DNA of 64,000 nucleotides from Cliona cf. orientalis. Taxonomy: Eukaryota > Porifera > Demospongiae > Clionaida > Clionaidae. The translations under genes and the position numbers were made by a program. This document shows, piece after piece, positions 22,613 to 35,200 of this stretch (its first letter is position 1; the number at the start of each line of letters is the position of its first letter). Under the pieces are notes generated by a model. That model made no database searches. It saw only the letters and a list, made by a program, of their open reading frames with translations, and was not told where the DNA came from. The stretch spans positions 12,798,411 through 12,862,410 of the forward strand of contig OZ005690.1 in NCBI GenBank assembly GCA_963930775.1. The letters are read 5' to 3'.

Positions 22613-22757
22613 AGTGTTGGAAGTGGTCGTCACGTCAACAGGCTAGTCTAATTACAAACCACATGCACGTGGCAGATTTAATTAAAGTTCAATCAGGAAA
22701 CTCCTTGCCCGTACCGTACAATCATATGAGTTTTGGTCTCTTCACGACCAATTCCAA
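22613..22757. mobile_element. Short MITE with GTGTTGGAA ends
   Basis: GCAGTGTTGGAAGTGGTCGT at the left is mirrored by ACGACCAATTCCAACACTGC at the right. An inverted relative lies at about 27050-27200 and shares TTTGTAATTAGA, GGGCAAGGAGTTTC-like blocks and GTGACGACCATTTCCAACA. Confidence 0.7.
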
Positions 22758-24444
22758 CACTGCGTTGATGTTTATAAAGTAGGCATCCAGGTGTACACTA
22801 GCACCAAATGAAGTATTTAATTTAACTAGTGCCCCCTCAACATCTTCCTTCACTTATGAATAGTACATTAATTTAATTGCATGTATTAACTGACAGGATC
22901 AAATCCTAAAAAATTCTGATCTGTGGTGCACGGCAGCATAATAAATTATGTCATTTTGGATCATAGTTACTGTCAGTCTGTAATGATTGAAGAGAAGGAT
23001 GAAGATTGATAAGGCAAAGCAAACTTTGAAATGGTGTATATTTTATTCACATCAGCAGTGATTCTACTACATGATCCTAGTAGTGTTTATTCTAGTGATA
23101 TTTCAACGGAATTAATCCATCCTTCATAGATGTGCATGAATATTAACTATATGCAATTCCCAAGGCCCTTGCTGTCACTAGCTATTTTGAGGTCTATAGC
23201 GTTTGATAGTGGCCACAGGGGTTGTTTAAATCCATGATCACACAGAGTATATAATATGCAGAAATACAAACCACCTTCAGAATTGGAACTAGACTTTGCT
23301 GCTAGATCATGCATGTGTAGGTACATGGTTGCATGCATGCCTGGCCATATTATTATAGTGTAACAAAATACATTCCAAACCATGCAACACAAAGTCTCAT
23401 TCCTAAAACACATTCCAGTCCTGCTACACAAAGTCTCATTCCCATTAGTAAACTAACAAGGTGGTTACACAAACAACATTCACTATTCTGATTCACATGT
23501 TGCAACACAAAGTCCCATTCCCATTATTCATTACACGTGGGACTGACCCTTGTTGTTTTAGTACATAATATCATACAAGAATGCATTGCCTATTATAAGC
23601 TAGGTGTGTTCCACATTGTAATCATGCATTCATATGGCTGCTAAGTCATGATCAGTCATAACTTAGCCAATTATGGAGCTTAAGCGAGCTTCCAATTAGC
23701 AATAATAATATGATATCTTACTAATAATTATTTGTACTATAATTGCATATATGAATGCCTACAATATTTGATAATTATTCATGTCTGATCTTGCACACTG
23801 TAATAGTGTATTTTCTGGCTAATAATTATACTGCATTTAATCCCTTAGCCTATTGCTAAGAGCCCTCCTTTATTCCTTAAATTAAAGTTAGGCCATGTAC
23901 TCTTTTGCAATTGAAATTACCTGTACATGTGCATGTGCAAATTTGAGGGCTTAAATTCAGGTAATATAAATCAAGCAAAATCTGCAGCTGGGATGACAAC
24001 TTGTTGGCACACAAGTTGATGACTTTCAGACTCGATCTTAATTAATATGGGAAGCCCTCAGTCTGTAGTTTTCCATAGATATCCACTTTGTGCCATAATG
24101 TGAATGAAGCCTCACAATGTGAAGGAGAATCTAGATAGATAGATTGCTTACATACAAATATTAAATTTTGTGGAGGAAGTCCTGTATGCACCCGGCCATT
24201 GTGAGGAGTGTAGGTGTATGCATACAGTAATTACATGGAGGAACTACGTGTGACCACTATAGCGGCTGTCACAGTACTAGTGCATTATATGGACATGAGA
24301 TTTATAATATTATTATAGCTCAGTGCATGTGATATAATATTATATTTTATACAGTATAGCTCTACTCGTATGACATAGTAATGTTATTTATATATCATTA
24401 GTTTCTGCAAGTTATTATGATGGATGCAGATACATATGGTAAAA
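22758..24444. other. Spacer upstream of gene C
   Basis: Contains a degenerate tandem block at 23385-23525 with three CAACACAAAGTCTCATTCC-like units. This is the shared upstream region between divergently oriented genes B and C. No promoter motif can be assigned. Confidence 0.4.
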
Positions 24445-26778
24445 ATGAACAAAGCACTCCAAGTAGCACTCAGTTTGATAATAATAATAATATTGTTACA
24501 GTACTTCTGTGAAGGTGAGCTATTGTAACTATTATAATATAGCAGCTATAGGCCTTAAATTAACCAAGGTAAGTATTATTATATTAAGCTCGAGCTCATT
24601 TGTATATATAATAGGTACATCCATAACACTATTACCTTCTGGAATGGTGTCTGTCTGTCCTGGAGGGCAAGTTCTGTTGACTTGTGAGAGAATGCCTGGC
24701 TTCATCTTGTACTGGAATGTTTCTGTTCCTCATATGGATGGCGCCACAACTCAAAGAATTATTGTCCCAGCAAGTCCTGGAGTTTTACTGTTACCAGACT
24801 TTAAGATAGGTTTCACAGAGTTCAATGTCACCCGTACGTCCAGTAGCCCATTGATTAGTCAGCTGCTGATTAACAATGTGACTACTGAGATAAATGTCTA
24901 CTGTTCTGAAGACAGTAATGAAAATAATCCACCAATGATTGCAATTTACATCAAAAACAAAGGTAAAAATTATGTTCTAGTATGATAATACTATAATTAT
25001 GGTTATTTCATAATATCCATAGATGATGTTTTGCGTAGCACAGATCATTCCCTCAATGTTACCATGGTGAACCAACTCTTGAGAAGTGATGATGTCACAG
25101 TCACACTTCAATGGCCTCGAGAGCCTGGAGCAGCTTACCACGTCAATGTTTCACCAGAAATATCATACACTGAGCATGTTTCTATGGAGCACTACATCTT
25201 TGCAATAAATCTAACAATTTCTTACAACATTCAATACAATGTATCCATTGTATCAAGTCTCTGTGGTGTCACTACAACCAAGGTATTGAAATATGGTAAG
25301 AAAACCTGTAAGTATAGGGAATTGATTGTCAATTTGAAACAGAATGCTGATGTAATTTTCTGCATAAAATCTTTCATTGAAGCCTAGATATAGGGCAATA
25401 ATGATGAAATAATATATTATTATTATGATATCATACAGTTACCTGCAATTATCCACCAACACAATTACATCGTCCTGTTGTTGTGGTCAGTGGATCTCAG
25501 GATACCCCTCCAATAGAGGAACAGTTCATCACATACACATGCCCTCCTGGACTTATACTGACTGGCTCGAATGCATCTGTATGTATGGGGAATAGAGAAT
25601 GGGAACCAGACCCTGGAGAGGTGGACTGCATAGGTAATGATTTCACTGAGTTTAATGATTATGGTACAATAATTTATACAATGTCATGAAATTATTATAA
25701 TGTTCTACACATACCAATCAATGGCTATAGCTGACTGTGGATTGCCACTTGTGGACAGAAATATCAACCTAAACTACAATTCTACTCTGGAGGGTTCTCG
25801 TTTAACACTGACCTGTGAAAATGAAATGTCCAATATTAACACTGGTACCCAGACTAATAAACAAATTCTTAATGTGACATGCCACAGGAATGGTAATTGG
25901 GTTTCCGAACCAACCTATTTCATTGAATGTTGTTCTACAGTTGCTACTACACCATCAGGTATTATGGGATAGGCTATTAAATTTTAAGCCATTAAATTTT
26001 TATCTGTATGCATATGCATGATTGCACTAGCAACAGATGTATATACAGTGGAACCTGCCTTAGCGGTCACCTGGATAAGGCGGTCACCTCCTTAATACAG
26101 CCACATCCTGTAGGTCCCAAACAGCCGCAATGCATTTACTATGGAATGCAACCTGGATAAGACGGCCACCTGCCTGTTGCGTATACCAGCCAGTTAGCCA
26201 GGCCCCATGGCGTTTACACTAGTACAAATTAGCCTGCCTAAGTGGCCACTGTAACTTGTGGGTTTGTTAGACTACCTGCTAATCGTGCTTGCAGGCATTC
26301 CCAGCAATTGACAGCACCCTACACTGCTCTATTGCAGCCGCACAGTTATGTTTGCAACCACTTAGGCCTCACTTGACCGCTTTAGACAGGTTCTACTATG
26401 TCAACCATAACATTGATTAGTTAACTAAAGTATAATAATTATATCTGATTCTATGGTCAATCCAAAGGAAGATGTTCATTTTCCTCAGATGCAGAAACCC
26501 TATCATGGACACCAGTTTCATCGATTCTAGTTGCTGTGTGTGCCATAATCTCATTAGTGTTCCTTTCCATTGGATATGCCTGTGGCTGGTTTAGTCATAA
26601 ATACAGGCAGTCACGTACAAGTAAAGCAACATCGGATTCATCAGTTGAGGAGAATAGTCCACACCATAATGAAGGATCTCAACTGCCTCCAACTCTAGGA
26701 CCTCTATATGAAGAATTACAGCAGAGATCAACACCAGAACATCAGGACCTGGTTGAACTGAAAGAGAATGTTGCTTAA
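24445..26778 (+). CDS. Receptor C: signal peptide-Ig-FN3-sushi-sushi-TM with YEEL tail (complete)
   Basis: Six exons join to 467 residues: 24445-24514 (signal peptide, MNKALQVALSLIIIIILLQ), 24615-24962 (Ig-like; CPGGQVLLTC and VYCSED cysteines), 25023-25295 (FN3-like; VTLQWPREPGAAYHVNV, LTISYNIQYNVSIVSS), 25439-25633 (sushi 1; FITYTCPPG, REWEPDPGEVDC), 25731-25958 (sushi 2; ADCGLPLVD, RNGNWVSEP) and 26489-26778 (membrane span ILVAVCAIISLVFLSIGYAC, acidic tail with GPLYEELQQ, TAA). All borders are AG/GT in phase 1. It is a paralogue of gene B, most alike in the Ig and FN3 exons; the tails differ and only one tyrosine motif (YEEL) remains here. A pogo-like MITE lies in the last intron. Several NxS/T sites predict N-glycosylation. 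The role is inferred as surface recognition with tail phosphorylation. Confidence 0.9.
26046..26398. mobile_element. Pogo/Tigger-like MITE in gene C
   Basis: CAGTGGAACCTGCCTTAGCG at the left matches the complemented right end TAGTAGAACCTGTCTAAAGC. A TA precedes the left end. Internal AAGGCGGTCACC repeats echo the ends. Confidence 0.75.
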
Positions 26779-28344
26779 GGACCAATTATTGTAAAATATC
26801 CTACGGCCTTGCGGGGGACTGAACAGATGTAAAATCCTTATTCATTATGCTTTATGACTAACTTAAGCATTATTAGTTTGTCACTATACTGATGGTACAA
26901 TAATATTATTTATAGCAAGTTAAAGGACTTGATTTTGACAAAAAAATTGATGGTAATGGTCGTTAATGGTGCTATCGACATTGTATGTATGTATGGAAAT
27001 GGTCGCACATGCAATAAGTGCTCATACTCTTAGACAATCACCTAACTCCTTGCCCGTGATGTTCGCAGGCACTCGAACTCACGCTTGAGGTGTGTACGGG
27101 CAGGGAGTTTCCCGATCGAGTAATAATTAAATCTGACACGTGTATGTGGTTTGTAATTAGAATAGCCCGTTGACGTGACGACCATTTCCAACAGTGCACA
27201 TGGAGCAATCTCCTTTCGGTAGGAGGGGCTGGTGCGCGAGACTAGGAGCAACTGATTGCTCCTTTAATTCCTTGGCATAGAATAGATAGTTTGTGTGCAT
27301 GGATAGATTATTCTCTGACAAATCTAATTCTCATAACAAGTAGCTTTGTACCCGGTATGTCATTCAATGCCAACACTGCCAGAATAAGAAAGAATGATCA
27401 GATCGAGTCTAAATAATTATTCTCTGTGCAGCATATCATCAAAATTTTTTAGTATAAATATCTTGTGCCTTTAATTTTCCCGTAAACAGTGTACACTGTG
27501 GCTAAGTTATGGAAAACACACAGATCTAGAATTCCAGCAGTGATTTTCAAGGAAAGGACGTGACTGATGGGGTGGCTGTTACAAAATCATATATTATCTA
27601 CTATACATCCAAACATGTTTATATAACAAAGATCAGTTTTCCTTTGGGAGGTTTCACTGATACTGAAAAAAACAACATAATATCTATTTCAAATGATGAT
27701 TCGAAAACAGTACTTGGTACTGTAAGCAGTATATCTAGCATGACCTTGCTTATTTAGCAGCTACATGCATACATGTGGCATGTTTGTCAATGTGTAATTT
27801 CCCAACCAATCCTCATGAGAGACAAGTGAACAACATCTAACAACATTATATGCCGACACAGAAAAGCAGCTGTTATGCCACAAACATTCTTGAAAATTAT
27901 AAAACTATATTAATGATTCAAATAGGAACAACATGTACAATCTAAGATAAATACATATTATCTCTCTTGATTAATAACATCTCTAATGTAGGCATGACAT
28001 GTTGTATATAATATCATAGAGTTGCTATTGGCAGACTCTATAAGTAGGGATGGCACAGACTCTCCCATATGCATAATAATATATTATTATGTAAATCTCA
28101 AAACAAATAACTTTCTAATTGCCAAAATCAGAATCTCCAGTAACAAGATCAAGATCATTCATCAAAATGATTGTACATGTCAGAACCAGATGTTCAAAAA
28201 TTATTGCCAACTGTAACATGTCATTCTTTCTTTCATTTCCAGGGCTATTAACTCAAGATTACTTTATCCTAGTCTCATCTTAGTTTGAGATGAAAAGTGC
28301 AGATCCATGCATGCATGCTGTATAATAGTATCATGCAGTCGATC
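26779..28344. other. Spacer with repeat fragments
   Basis: Contains the inverted relative (27050-27200) of the 22613 MITE and the start of an R2 fragment at 28025-28290 (GACTCTATAAGTAGGGATGG). I see no gene. Gene C's poly-A signal was not found. Confidence 0.4.
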
Positions 28345-28460
28345 TGTCCTGGAGGGCAAGTTCTGTTGACTTATTAAAATTAATATTATTATTGTGAGAG
28401 AATGTCCGGCCCCTTTATACACTGGACTTTTTGTTCCTCATCTGGCTATGACTCATGAAA
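28345..28460 (+). pseudogene. Broken Ig exon of the receptor family
   Basis: Matches the start of the Ig exon of genes C and F: TCTGTCCTGGAGGGCAAGTT, then TGTGAGAGAATGTCCGGC and TTTTTGTTCCTCATCTGGCT. An AT-rich insertion of about 24 bases (TATTAAAATTAATATTATTA) interrupts it right before the conserved TGTGAGAG. No further exons follow. It is a relic of an extra family member, or of a partial duplication, between gene C and the hexokinase-like gene. Confidence 0.8.
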
Positions 28461-29014
28461 GCATACCAAATTCGTTAACATCATCATCAGTAGAACAAGC
28501 AGAGAGGTACTTAAGTACAAGGTCATATATATATGCATGCTATTATTAATTTTCTAGTTTGGAGTCAATCAGTAGTGTAAGGTTTATGCTATAGCTATAT
28601 AGGTCTTCAAAGCAATCAACATGTTACATGCCATGCATGCAGCATTCCTATTGGAATAGTACACACACGCCTGGCAGAAAAATTTTAATAATTATATCTT
28701 GAAGCCTCCTTTCTTATTATGTGTGGCAAAGGAAGTGTATATAAAGAACATTCTAAAGATTAATTTTGATCTAATATTTGCCTAACCTAAATATAGAACT
28801 GCATACTGTCGTACTAGTACTCTGCATGTTGACGACCATTAATTACCTGTATTTGATGAATTCATGCGATTGTAATTCAGCAAATGAAAATATTAATAAT
28901 TAAAAATTTTAATTCCTTCCAGATATAATATGAAATACACAAAGGGAGCTATGTATAATATACTGATAGCAATTAAGGGGTAGAATAAACAATTTCAACA
29001 CAGTTTCATACAAT

Positions 29015-29253
29015 CTATATGAAGGGCCGAGAACCATAGTGGGCTAACCCCAAATTAAATGTGGGGAATTGTCTAAAAAGCCCAAAAATGGACTAAAAAC
29101 CATACATTGTACTCTACAATTAAGTTACTAAAATTTTCAGAAATGTGAATTTTCTGTAGCTCATGAAACACATTTTAAACATATTTTCAAGATTTGGGGG
29201 GCTAATTCAACATTTGTGGGTTAGCCCACTATGGCTCTCAGCCCTTCATATAG
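29015..29253. mobile_element. MITE with CTATATGAAGGGC ends
   Basis: CTATATGAAGGGCCGAGAAC at the left pairs with CTCTCAGCCCTTCATATAG at the right. The inverted repeat continues through the GTGGGCTAACCC block. It lies just beyond the 3' end of the hexokinase-like gene. Confidence 0.8.
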
Positions 29254-29359
29254 TAGGCATAAAAATTAAATGACTATATTAAAAAGCTATATCTAGTCCA
29301 AAAAAAATAATCGCATGTTAACTGGTGTTTATCAAAAATACAAGGTTCGTACTTGAAAA

Positions 29360-30825
29360 CTAAGGTAAATTAATGAGTTTAATACCACCAGCCTGAGCCT
29401 GAGCCTGAGGAGGACGATGGCCTTGGTCCTCGATATTGAGCTGGATCATTGGAAAAAAAATCACAATGAATGCACAGGAGTGCAGAACCCTCACCGCTAC
29501 ATGCATGCATATAGCATGGCTCACTGAGTATACTCAGTGAGCCATGCTATATGCATGCATGTAGCATGGCTCACTGAGTATACTCAGTGAGCCATGCTAT
29601 ATGCATGCATGTTATATGCATTACTACAGTGCATATTCAATATCAGGAGTATTGAACTATACATACCCTACACCTGAACAGGGTACTGGTATACTATTGA
29701 CTACATACCCTGCACCTAAACAGGGTTCTGGTAACTAGAGTCAGTGATCTAAGAGTTGGGGGAAGGCACCAGGCTACGCCACTATGTACACTGTGACTAC
29801 TTTAACTGAATTATGCACTTGAGAGCCACTGCCTGTTTACACTGTCACTGTATTGACAACTGACCAGCAAAGCACAGAATGGCAATCAGTCATGCAGTTG
29901 AGGTAGGTGCCATGTAAACACAGACTGGCAATAGCTGCACACTACTCCACTGGGCAGGACTTAACATGACCACTCTTCCTTTATGCCACGTATACCTACT
30001 TTCTCTATGACGACCCTTACCATTTAGCAAAAGAGGGTTGCGACGGACGGACAGACGGACGGACGGACGGACGGACAGACAAAAATCGCCAAACGATTGC
30101 AGTAACCCTCCGCCTACGCTTTGCGGCGAGGGTTAATAATATTATTATCATCATTAGCTATACAAACATTTAAAAATTACCAAAGCCAGTAATAGTAGCA
30201 AAATTTAATTAAGGGACCAAAACCATAATTATGACAGAATGATAATATTATTATTACCCATACTGTGCTGAATGCAAATTTGCATGTTTGTGCATGCATG
30301 TTTCCTTGTGTATACTATTGTGTAATAAAATACGAAGTTACTTTTCTACTTTACAGAATGGGCATGTCACAGCACTATGTGCCCTTGTGGGCACATGCAC
30401 ATAATTATTATAGAAAACTAACGATCCACGGTTGTAATTATCTCAATTATTAATATTATCATTATTATTACCATCTCTGCTGCTGCGGTTGCTGTAGGTT
30501 CTTCAGTACCACTTCCCGTAATATCCTATAAGATAGATAAAATCAGTAATGATCAGCCTTTCACACCAGTAATTACAATTTTATTATAACACGGCACGAA
30601 GGGAAAAATTAGCAATAATTATTATGTAACTATGAGTTGATTAACACAGTACATAGCCTCACCTCCTGGGCATGATGAGGGACCCGCATGATCGTGTGTG
30701 AATGCAGCAGCATGAGGAGCTAGTAACAGCAACTGTTATGGTAGTAATTATTGAGGGGGTTGGCATGCATGGTCTTTACCTGTCCTCTCAATCCTTCAGA
30801 TCCTTCAGCCTCAGGGCTTGATGAC
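29360..30825 (-). CDS. Hexokinase-like gene, tentative C-terminal exons
   Basis: Four candidate exons keep frame after the core's last exon (phase 2): 30780-30825 (SSSPEAEGSEGLRGQ), 30663-30719, 30472-30525 (DITGSGTEEPTATAAAEM) and 29360-29440 (LNIEDQGHRPPQAQAQAGG, ending KLINLP and TAG). All have AG acceptors and GT donors, and the total is a whole number of codons. The encoded tail is low-complexity, rich in S, E, A, P and Q, and is not part of any known hexokinase. Without transcripts the individual exons are uncertain, especially 30663-30719. Confidence 0.35.
29501..29620. repeat. Tandem perfect palindromes, 50-bp period
   Basis: A 34-base perfect palindrome (GCATGGCTCACTGAGTA...) occurs at 29514-29547 and again at 29564-29597. 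The linkers are ATGCATGCAT-type and themselves palindromic, so the whole 120-bp block can form one long or several short hairpins. Confidence 0.95.
30007..30136 (+). mobile_element. Hairpin-ended repeat with ACGG microsatellite
   Basis: TGACGACCCTTACCATT starts it. Then come an ACGG microsatellite (30043-30078), AAATCGCCAAACGATTGC and a terminal hairpin TAACCCTCCGCC...GGCGAGGGTTA. It has the same architecture as 705-1112 but a different microsatellite. Confidence 0.65.
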
Positions 30826-30982
30826 CTAAGCAAGGGATAAAATTAGTAATTGAGAGTGCAAATGAAATAATTATTAGCAGCATTGTTGTTGACTAATAAA
30901 TAATTTGTATCCCACACTGCGACGTACTAGCTAGGTGTGCTTCCAATTTTCTCATAGGTCTGTAATAAAAGGCATAATATAT

Positions 30983-31322
30983 CATAGGCGGTGGAAGCAT
31001 ATTATTGAATGTGAGGGGACCAAGACATGATATGATCTATGCGCAAAATTTTAGGCCACGCCCACTAATTAGCGATACCGTGTCCGTGAAAATGAAGAAA
31101 CAACGATGGACAACAGGCAAAAAATAGCCGATTTCAAGGAGAGCAGCAGAAATGAAACTAGCATGTTTTTGACTCAGAACTGATGGAAGGCTATTGTAAA
31201 TAGGTAAAATTGACAAGTTATTGTTTTTTGCTTAAAAGTGGGTGTGTCAGCCTTGAAAAAGCGGGGGGGGGGGGGGGGGGGGGGGGTTGGCCATGCCCCC
31301 CCCCCCCATTCCACCGCCTATG
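30983..31322. mobile_element. MITE with CATAGGCGGTGGAA ends and G/C hairpin
   Basis: CATAGGCGGTGGAA is mirrored by TTCCACCGCCTATG. Near the right end a run of more than 20 G is separated by TTGGCCATG from a C12 run, forming a strong hairpin. The next element abuts it. Confidence 0.75.
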
Positions 31323-31324
31323 TA

Positions 31325-32026
31325 CAGTGCAACCAAGCAAGAGAGCAAAACTTTTTTATTTCAGAATTTGAGCCTATTTTGACTCATAAAATAAAATCTA
31401 TTATAGATAAGAGTTTGAAATTTGGTACCAATCTTCTTCAACATAAACTCTACATAGGATTTAAATTATGGGATGTAACCATGATTATTTCCATTTTTAT
31501 GGCTTCATGAGATAACATGGCTCTCCAAAATATGTTAGGCACATTAAATGAGTATTGTTTTCGGTTAAGGGTGTGCGCTCTACCCAGTCATGCACATCCA
31601 TATAAAGTTTATTGGACATGAGTGTAGAGGCTGTGCAGTGTTTTGCTAACCAGATATTGTCCTAAAATCCCTTTCGGAGGGCCAAATATGTTAGGCACAT
31701 TTTTTCCTATTTAGTTCTAGTTAAGAAATTCCACGTGGTGGGCTGATAGCACTTGTAGTAAAGTTTCTAAATCCCAAATTTGAAGTCTTGACTCCTTACC
31801 ACTTCCAAGATACAGCCACTTTTATCCAAAATCAGTGAAAAATCTATGAAAACGGGCCTGCACATATGTGGCTTCTGTATTAGCTATATATGGGAAATTT
31901 GCAATTTTGTAAAATACAATAAAAATGATTGTTGTGGCCATTTTGATATCAAGTAGGTCTGTCTGTGTAGTTTTTAGCCCAAAAATATGGTTTTAAAAAG
32001 TTTTGCTCTCTTGCTTGGTTGCACTG
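31325..32026. mobile_element. TA-flanked 702-bp TIR element
   Basis: CAGTGCAACCAAGCAAGAGA at the left has an exact inverted partner at the right, and the match runs for about 32 bases to AAAACTTTTT. TA flanks both ends. ATATGTTAGGCACATT is repeated inside. No transposase was found. It lies in the intron before the last core exon of the hexokinase-like gene. Confidence 0.88.
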
Positions 32027-32298
32027 TATATGCAAATAAGTGGGGAGAGAGACTGGAAACACATTATTCCATGCAGAGCTATAATGCAGCTTTTTGAGCA
32101 GATCTGGTAAAGGTTGACGCCATCATATTATTGCGCAAGTGAGGGCGTAAAACATTGCCTTGGGCATAAATCAAGTTGACCAATTCTGTGTGATATGTAT
32201 ACTCCTGGAAAGCACCAAGAATTATACTGTATTTCCGAAATTTTTAATACTGACTCCCATCGATGTATATACAGTAGAAGGACCCATGTGCAACTTAC

Positions 32299-35200
32299 CT
32301 TGGGGTCGAACTTGGGGGTGAGCCAGCATAGTTCATTGCAGCCGCAAAAGCAGCACCTATACTTGAACCATCCTCTGTCAGTTTCATCTTGATGTTGCTC
32401 CTAGGCGCCAGTTCATCCAGTGCGTCCCTTAGCCTGTAGCATTTATGTATCAATAGCACACAAATAATCAGGTGGACATGCACTAGGTGCCAGTAGAGCG
32501 AATGATTGTGTAATACAACAATAATAATAATAATAATAGTTGTTATTATTAATATCTTGAATAGTACTGTAGTGTCCCAGGTGCTTAAGCATCTGTGGGC
32601 GCAACTAACATTTGTATTATAAAAGCTGCTACATTAACCTTGAAATGCGGTACATGGGCGCTTACGGTGCTTTCCCGGGACACTATGATAACTAGAGCTC
32701 TGTAGAGCACATACCCTGTGCGCTCTGCCACTGTAGCGTAGTATTGCAACACTATGCAGCAGTTTTATGACTTGACGACCCTTTTCAACATTGAGCTTAA
32801 GCATGCGCAGTAATATCAGCACACAATATGCTAAAGAGTGGGTGTGGTTGATAAACCACAGGCATGCTGAACAGAAAGTGCATGATTTGTTGTAGCACTA
32901 GTAAGCCTTTTTGAGCAATTCAAAGTGCATATTAAACAAATTTTTCACTGATATCTACTGATTGGTTGTGCTTACAGCTCACACAGATGCCTAGAACACA
33001 AGATCTGGTGATTTTCATGCCGACAACGACAACAACAATGAAAGACAGACAAACTGATTGCTTTACCCCTTGCGCATGCGCGCGGGGTAATAAAAAAGTA
33101 ACTAAACACTATACTAAGACCTCCCGTTTATATTTAATGGCAAAACGGAAATGATGTTTTGCTGCGTATGATTACGCACGTACGCGCACGTACGTATTAC
33201 GCGGGTACACGCAATAATCTTGTATACGTACGTCCGCATATCTATCCGTGTACCGTGCCCTACCCAGGATAGAATGAATTTTTCTCGTTTTCGAAGGCTC
33301 GTTTCTCGAAGCGCCTTGAGCGGTTGTGTTCCACGCTACTGCTATACACTGCCACATAATAGTTAGACACTGTTTAGGAGGCTTCTACGTGATTTAGAAG
33401 ACCGAAGGGCTCTGTGTAGAATCCCAAGCGAAGCGAGGGTTCTACTGAGCCCTGAGGTCTTCTAAATCACGTAGAAACTGACTAAGCAGTGTCTAACATG
33501 TTTAGATCCTAGCAACAATGCCCAAAAGCTAGACACATAAACTGCTGCCTAGCAACAACCCTAACCATAGGCAAGAAAATTTACATAATTTTCTACAGAG
33601 CTATACATGATTTTCTACAGAGCTTACATGATTTTCTATGAGGATAGATACTTCAGTTTAACCAGTCAGATCACAGTATTTGTTACAAGTAGGATCTAAT
33701 ATGGTTAATATAGACATCGAGGATGCCTCGTTTATTGTTCTGGAACGAGAGTTACTGATTTGCCCCCAATTCAAAATTCCATTCAGCCAGAAAAGATTGA
33801 AAAATGGACGAGCGAGTTGAAGTATCACGAAGAAAGTACTCAAGACGAAGAGTTGGTAGCTGTAACCTAGCTAGTTTAGTAGATAAAGTTCAATATTTTC
33901 TTTGGTTGACAGTCTAGTTAACTACTACTAAGAAAATAGAAGACTAAAGTGATAAATTATTTTCGATCCTCAAAGAGCGCTTGTGGTGGCAGAGTGGTCC
34001 TGGAAGACTCGGGATTCAGCGGAATAACTGCTTTGGTACTTACCTACTTGTCTACCAAGTCCCCTAGCGCTGGTTTGATAGATACTGATTTGCCCCCAGT
34101 TCAAAGATGCCCTCAGCCATATGCAGCCGAAATCTTTGTCATCTCTACATCAGTCATCTCGGCACGCTTAGTCTTGTTCTTGGCATTAATGTGAAGCTCA
34201 GCTCTTCCTCTTTTCAATGGTACTTGAGATAGAACGATAGCTATCTCACACTAGGAGATATAGACATGCACTATTTTTGACCCCACATGCATGGCATGCA
34301 TATCGTTAACCCCCATAGGCGCCATGCAAACCGCGCGTTGACATTAAAATGTATTGTGCGTATATGGACTTCCGGTGGTCTTTGGAGATAGCTCTAAAAC
34401 TATGAAAAAGTGATATCCCTAGAAAGTTTCCTACAAAATGGTAACAAAATTATTGAACAGGATTTGATGTAATACGTGAACACAATACAATGACAGGATT
34501 ATACTCCAACTCACACACACATAATAATATATTATGTACACAAGTATTTAATGTCACAATCATGGGATAGTGTGGCTAGCATGCATGATCATCTATTAAC
34601 AGTACATAGTTCATGTATCTTGCCTGGGCAAGATTGTCCATTGGTACCGTGCGCATGCGCAGATGGAAGCAGTTGCAGAGGCCACACCCCTTGGCAAAGC
34701 AAGCAAGTGTGCTATGGCTCTGCTCGAATGTTGCTACCGACTACTGACGGGTATGAACAGACCTCGTCTCTCGCTTCGCTCGAGACTCGGTGGCTAGCGC
34801 CAGCGCCTGCTTAGCAGGCCTTTCGAAACGCGCGGCGCTTTGCACCGATCGTTCGATCGACAATGCGTCACTAGCTGTAGCTATGGCCCGAGGCATTAAG
34901 GCTACTCTTCTTTGTGCACATGGCCCTACAGTTCTGACCAATCCTGAGCCTTGTAGTGGCGCTCGTTCATAGCATGCAACCGGGCGCTTCCAAGACGCGT
35001 ATCCATGCCCTCATGTAATGACATGGACTATATAAGAAAATTGTCGCTCTGAAAAATATTTTTCGTTGTATTATATATAATAAAGCCGCAGTGTAGCCAG
35101 CTCTAATGTACTTACATGTAGGTAAGGAACAGCTCAAATGTATACACGGTCAACAAGTTCCATCATGGGTGCATAATTATCACCACAAAGGAAGATGTAC

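Noticed and set aside
30043-30078. Possible CRISPR-like regular repeat
   Set aside because: A plain ACGG microsatellite with no spacers.
34741-34972. Open frames on both strands in a GC-rich patch
   Set aside because: Part of interspersed repeat R3; the other copies do not keep the frame.
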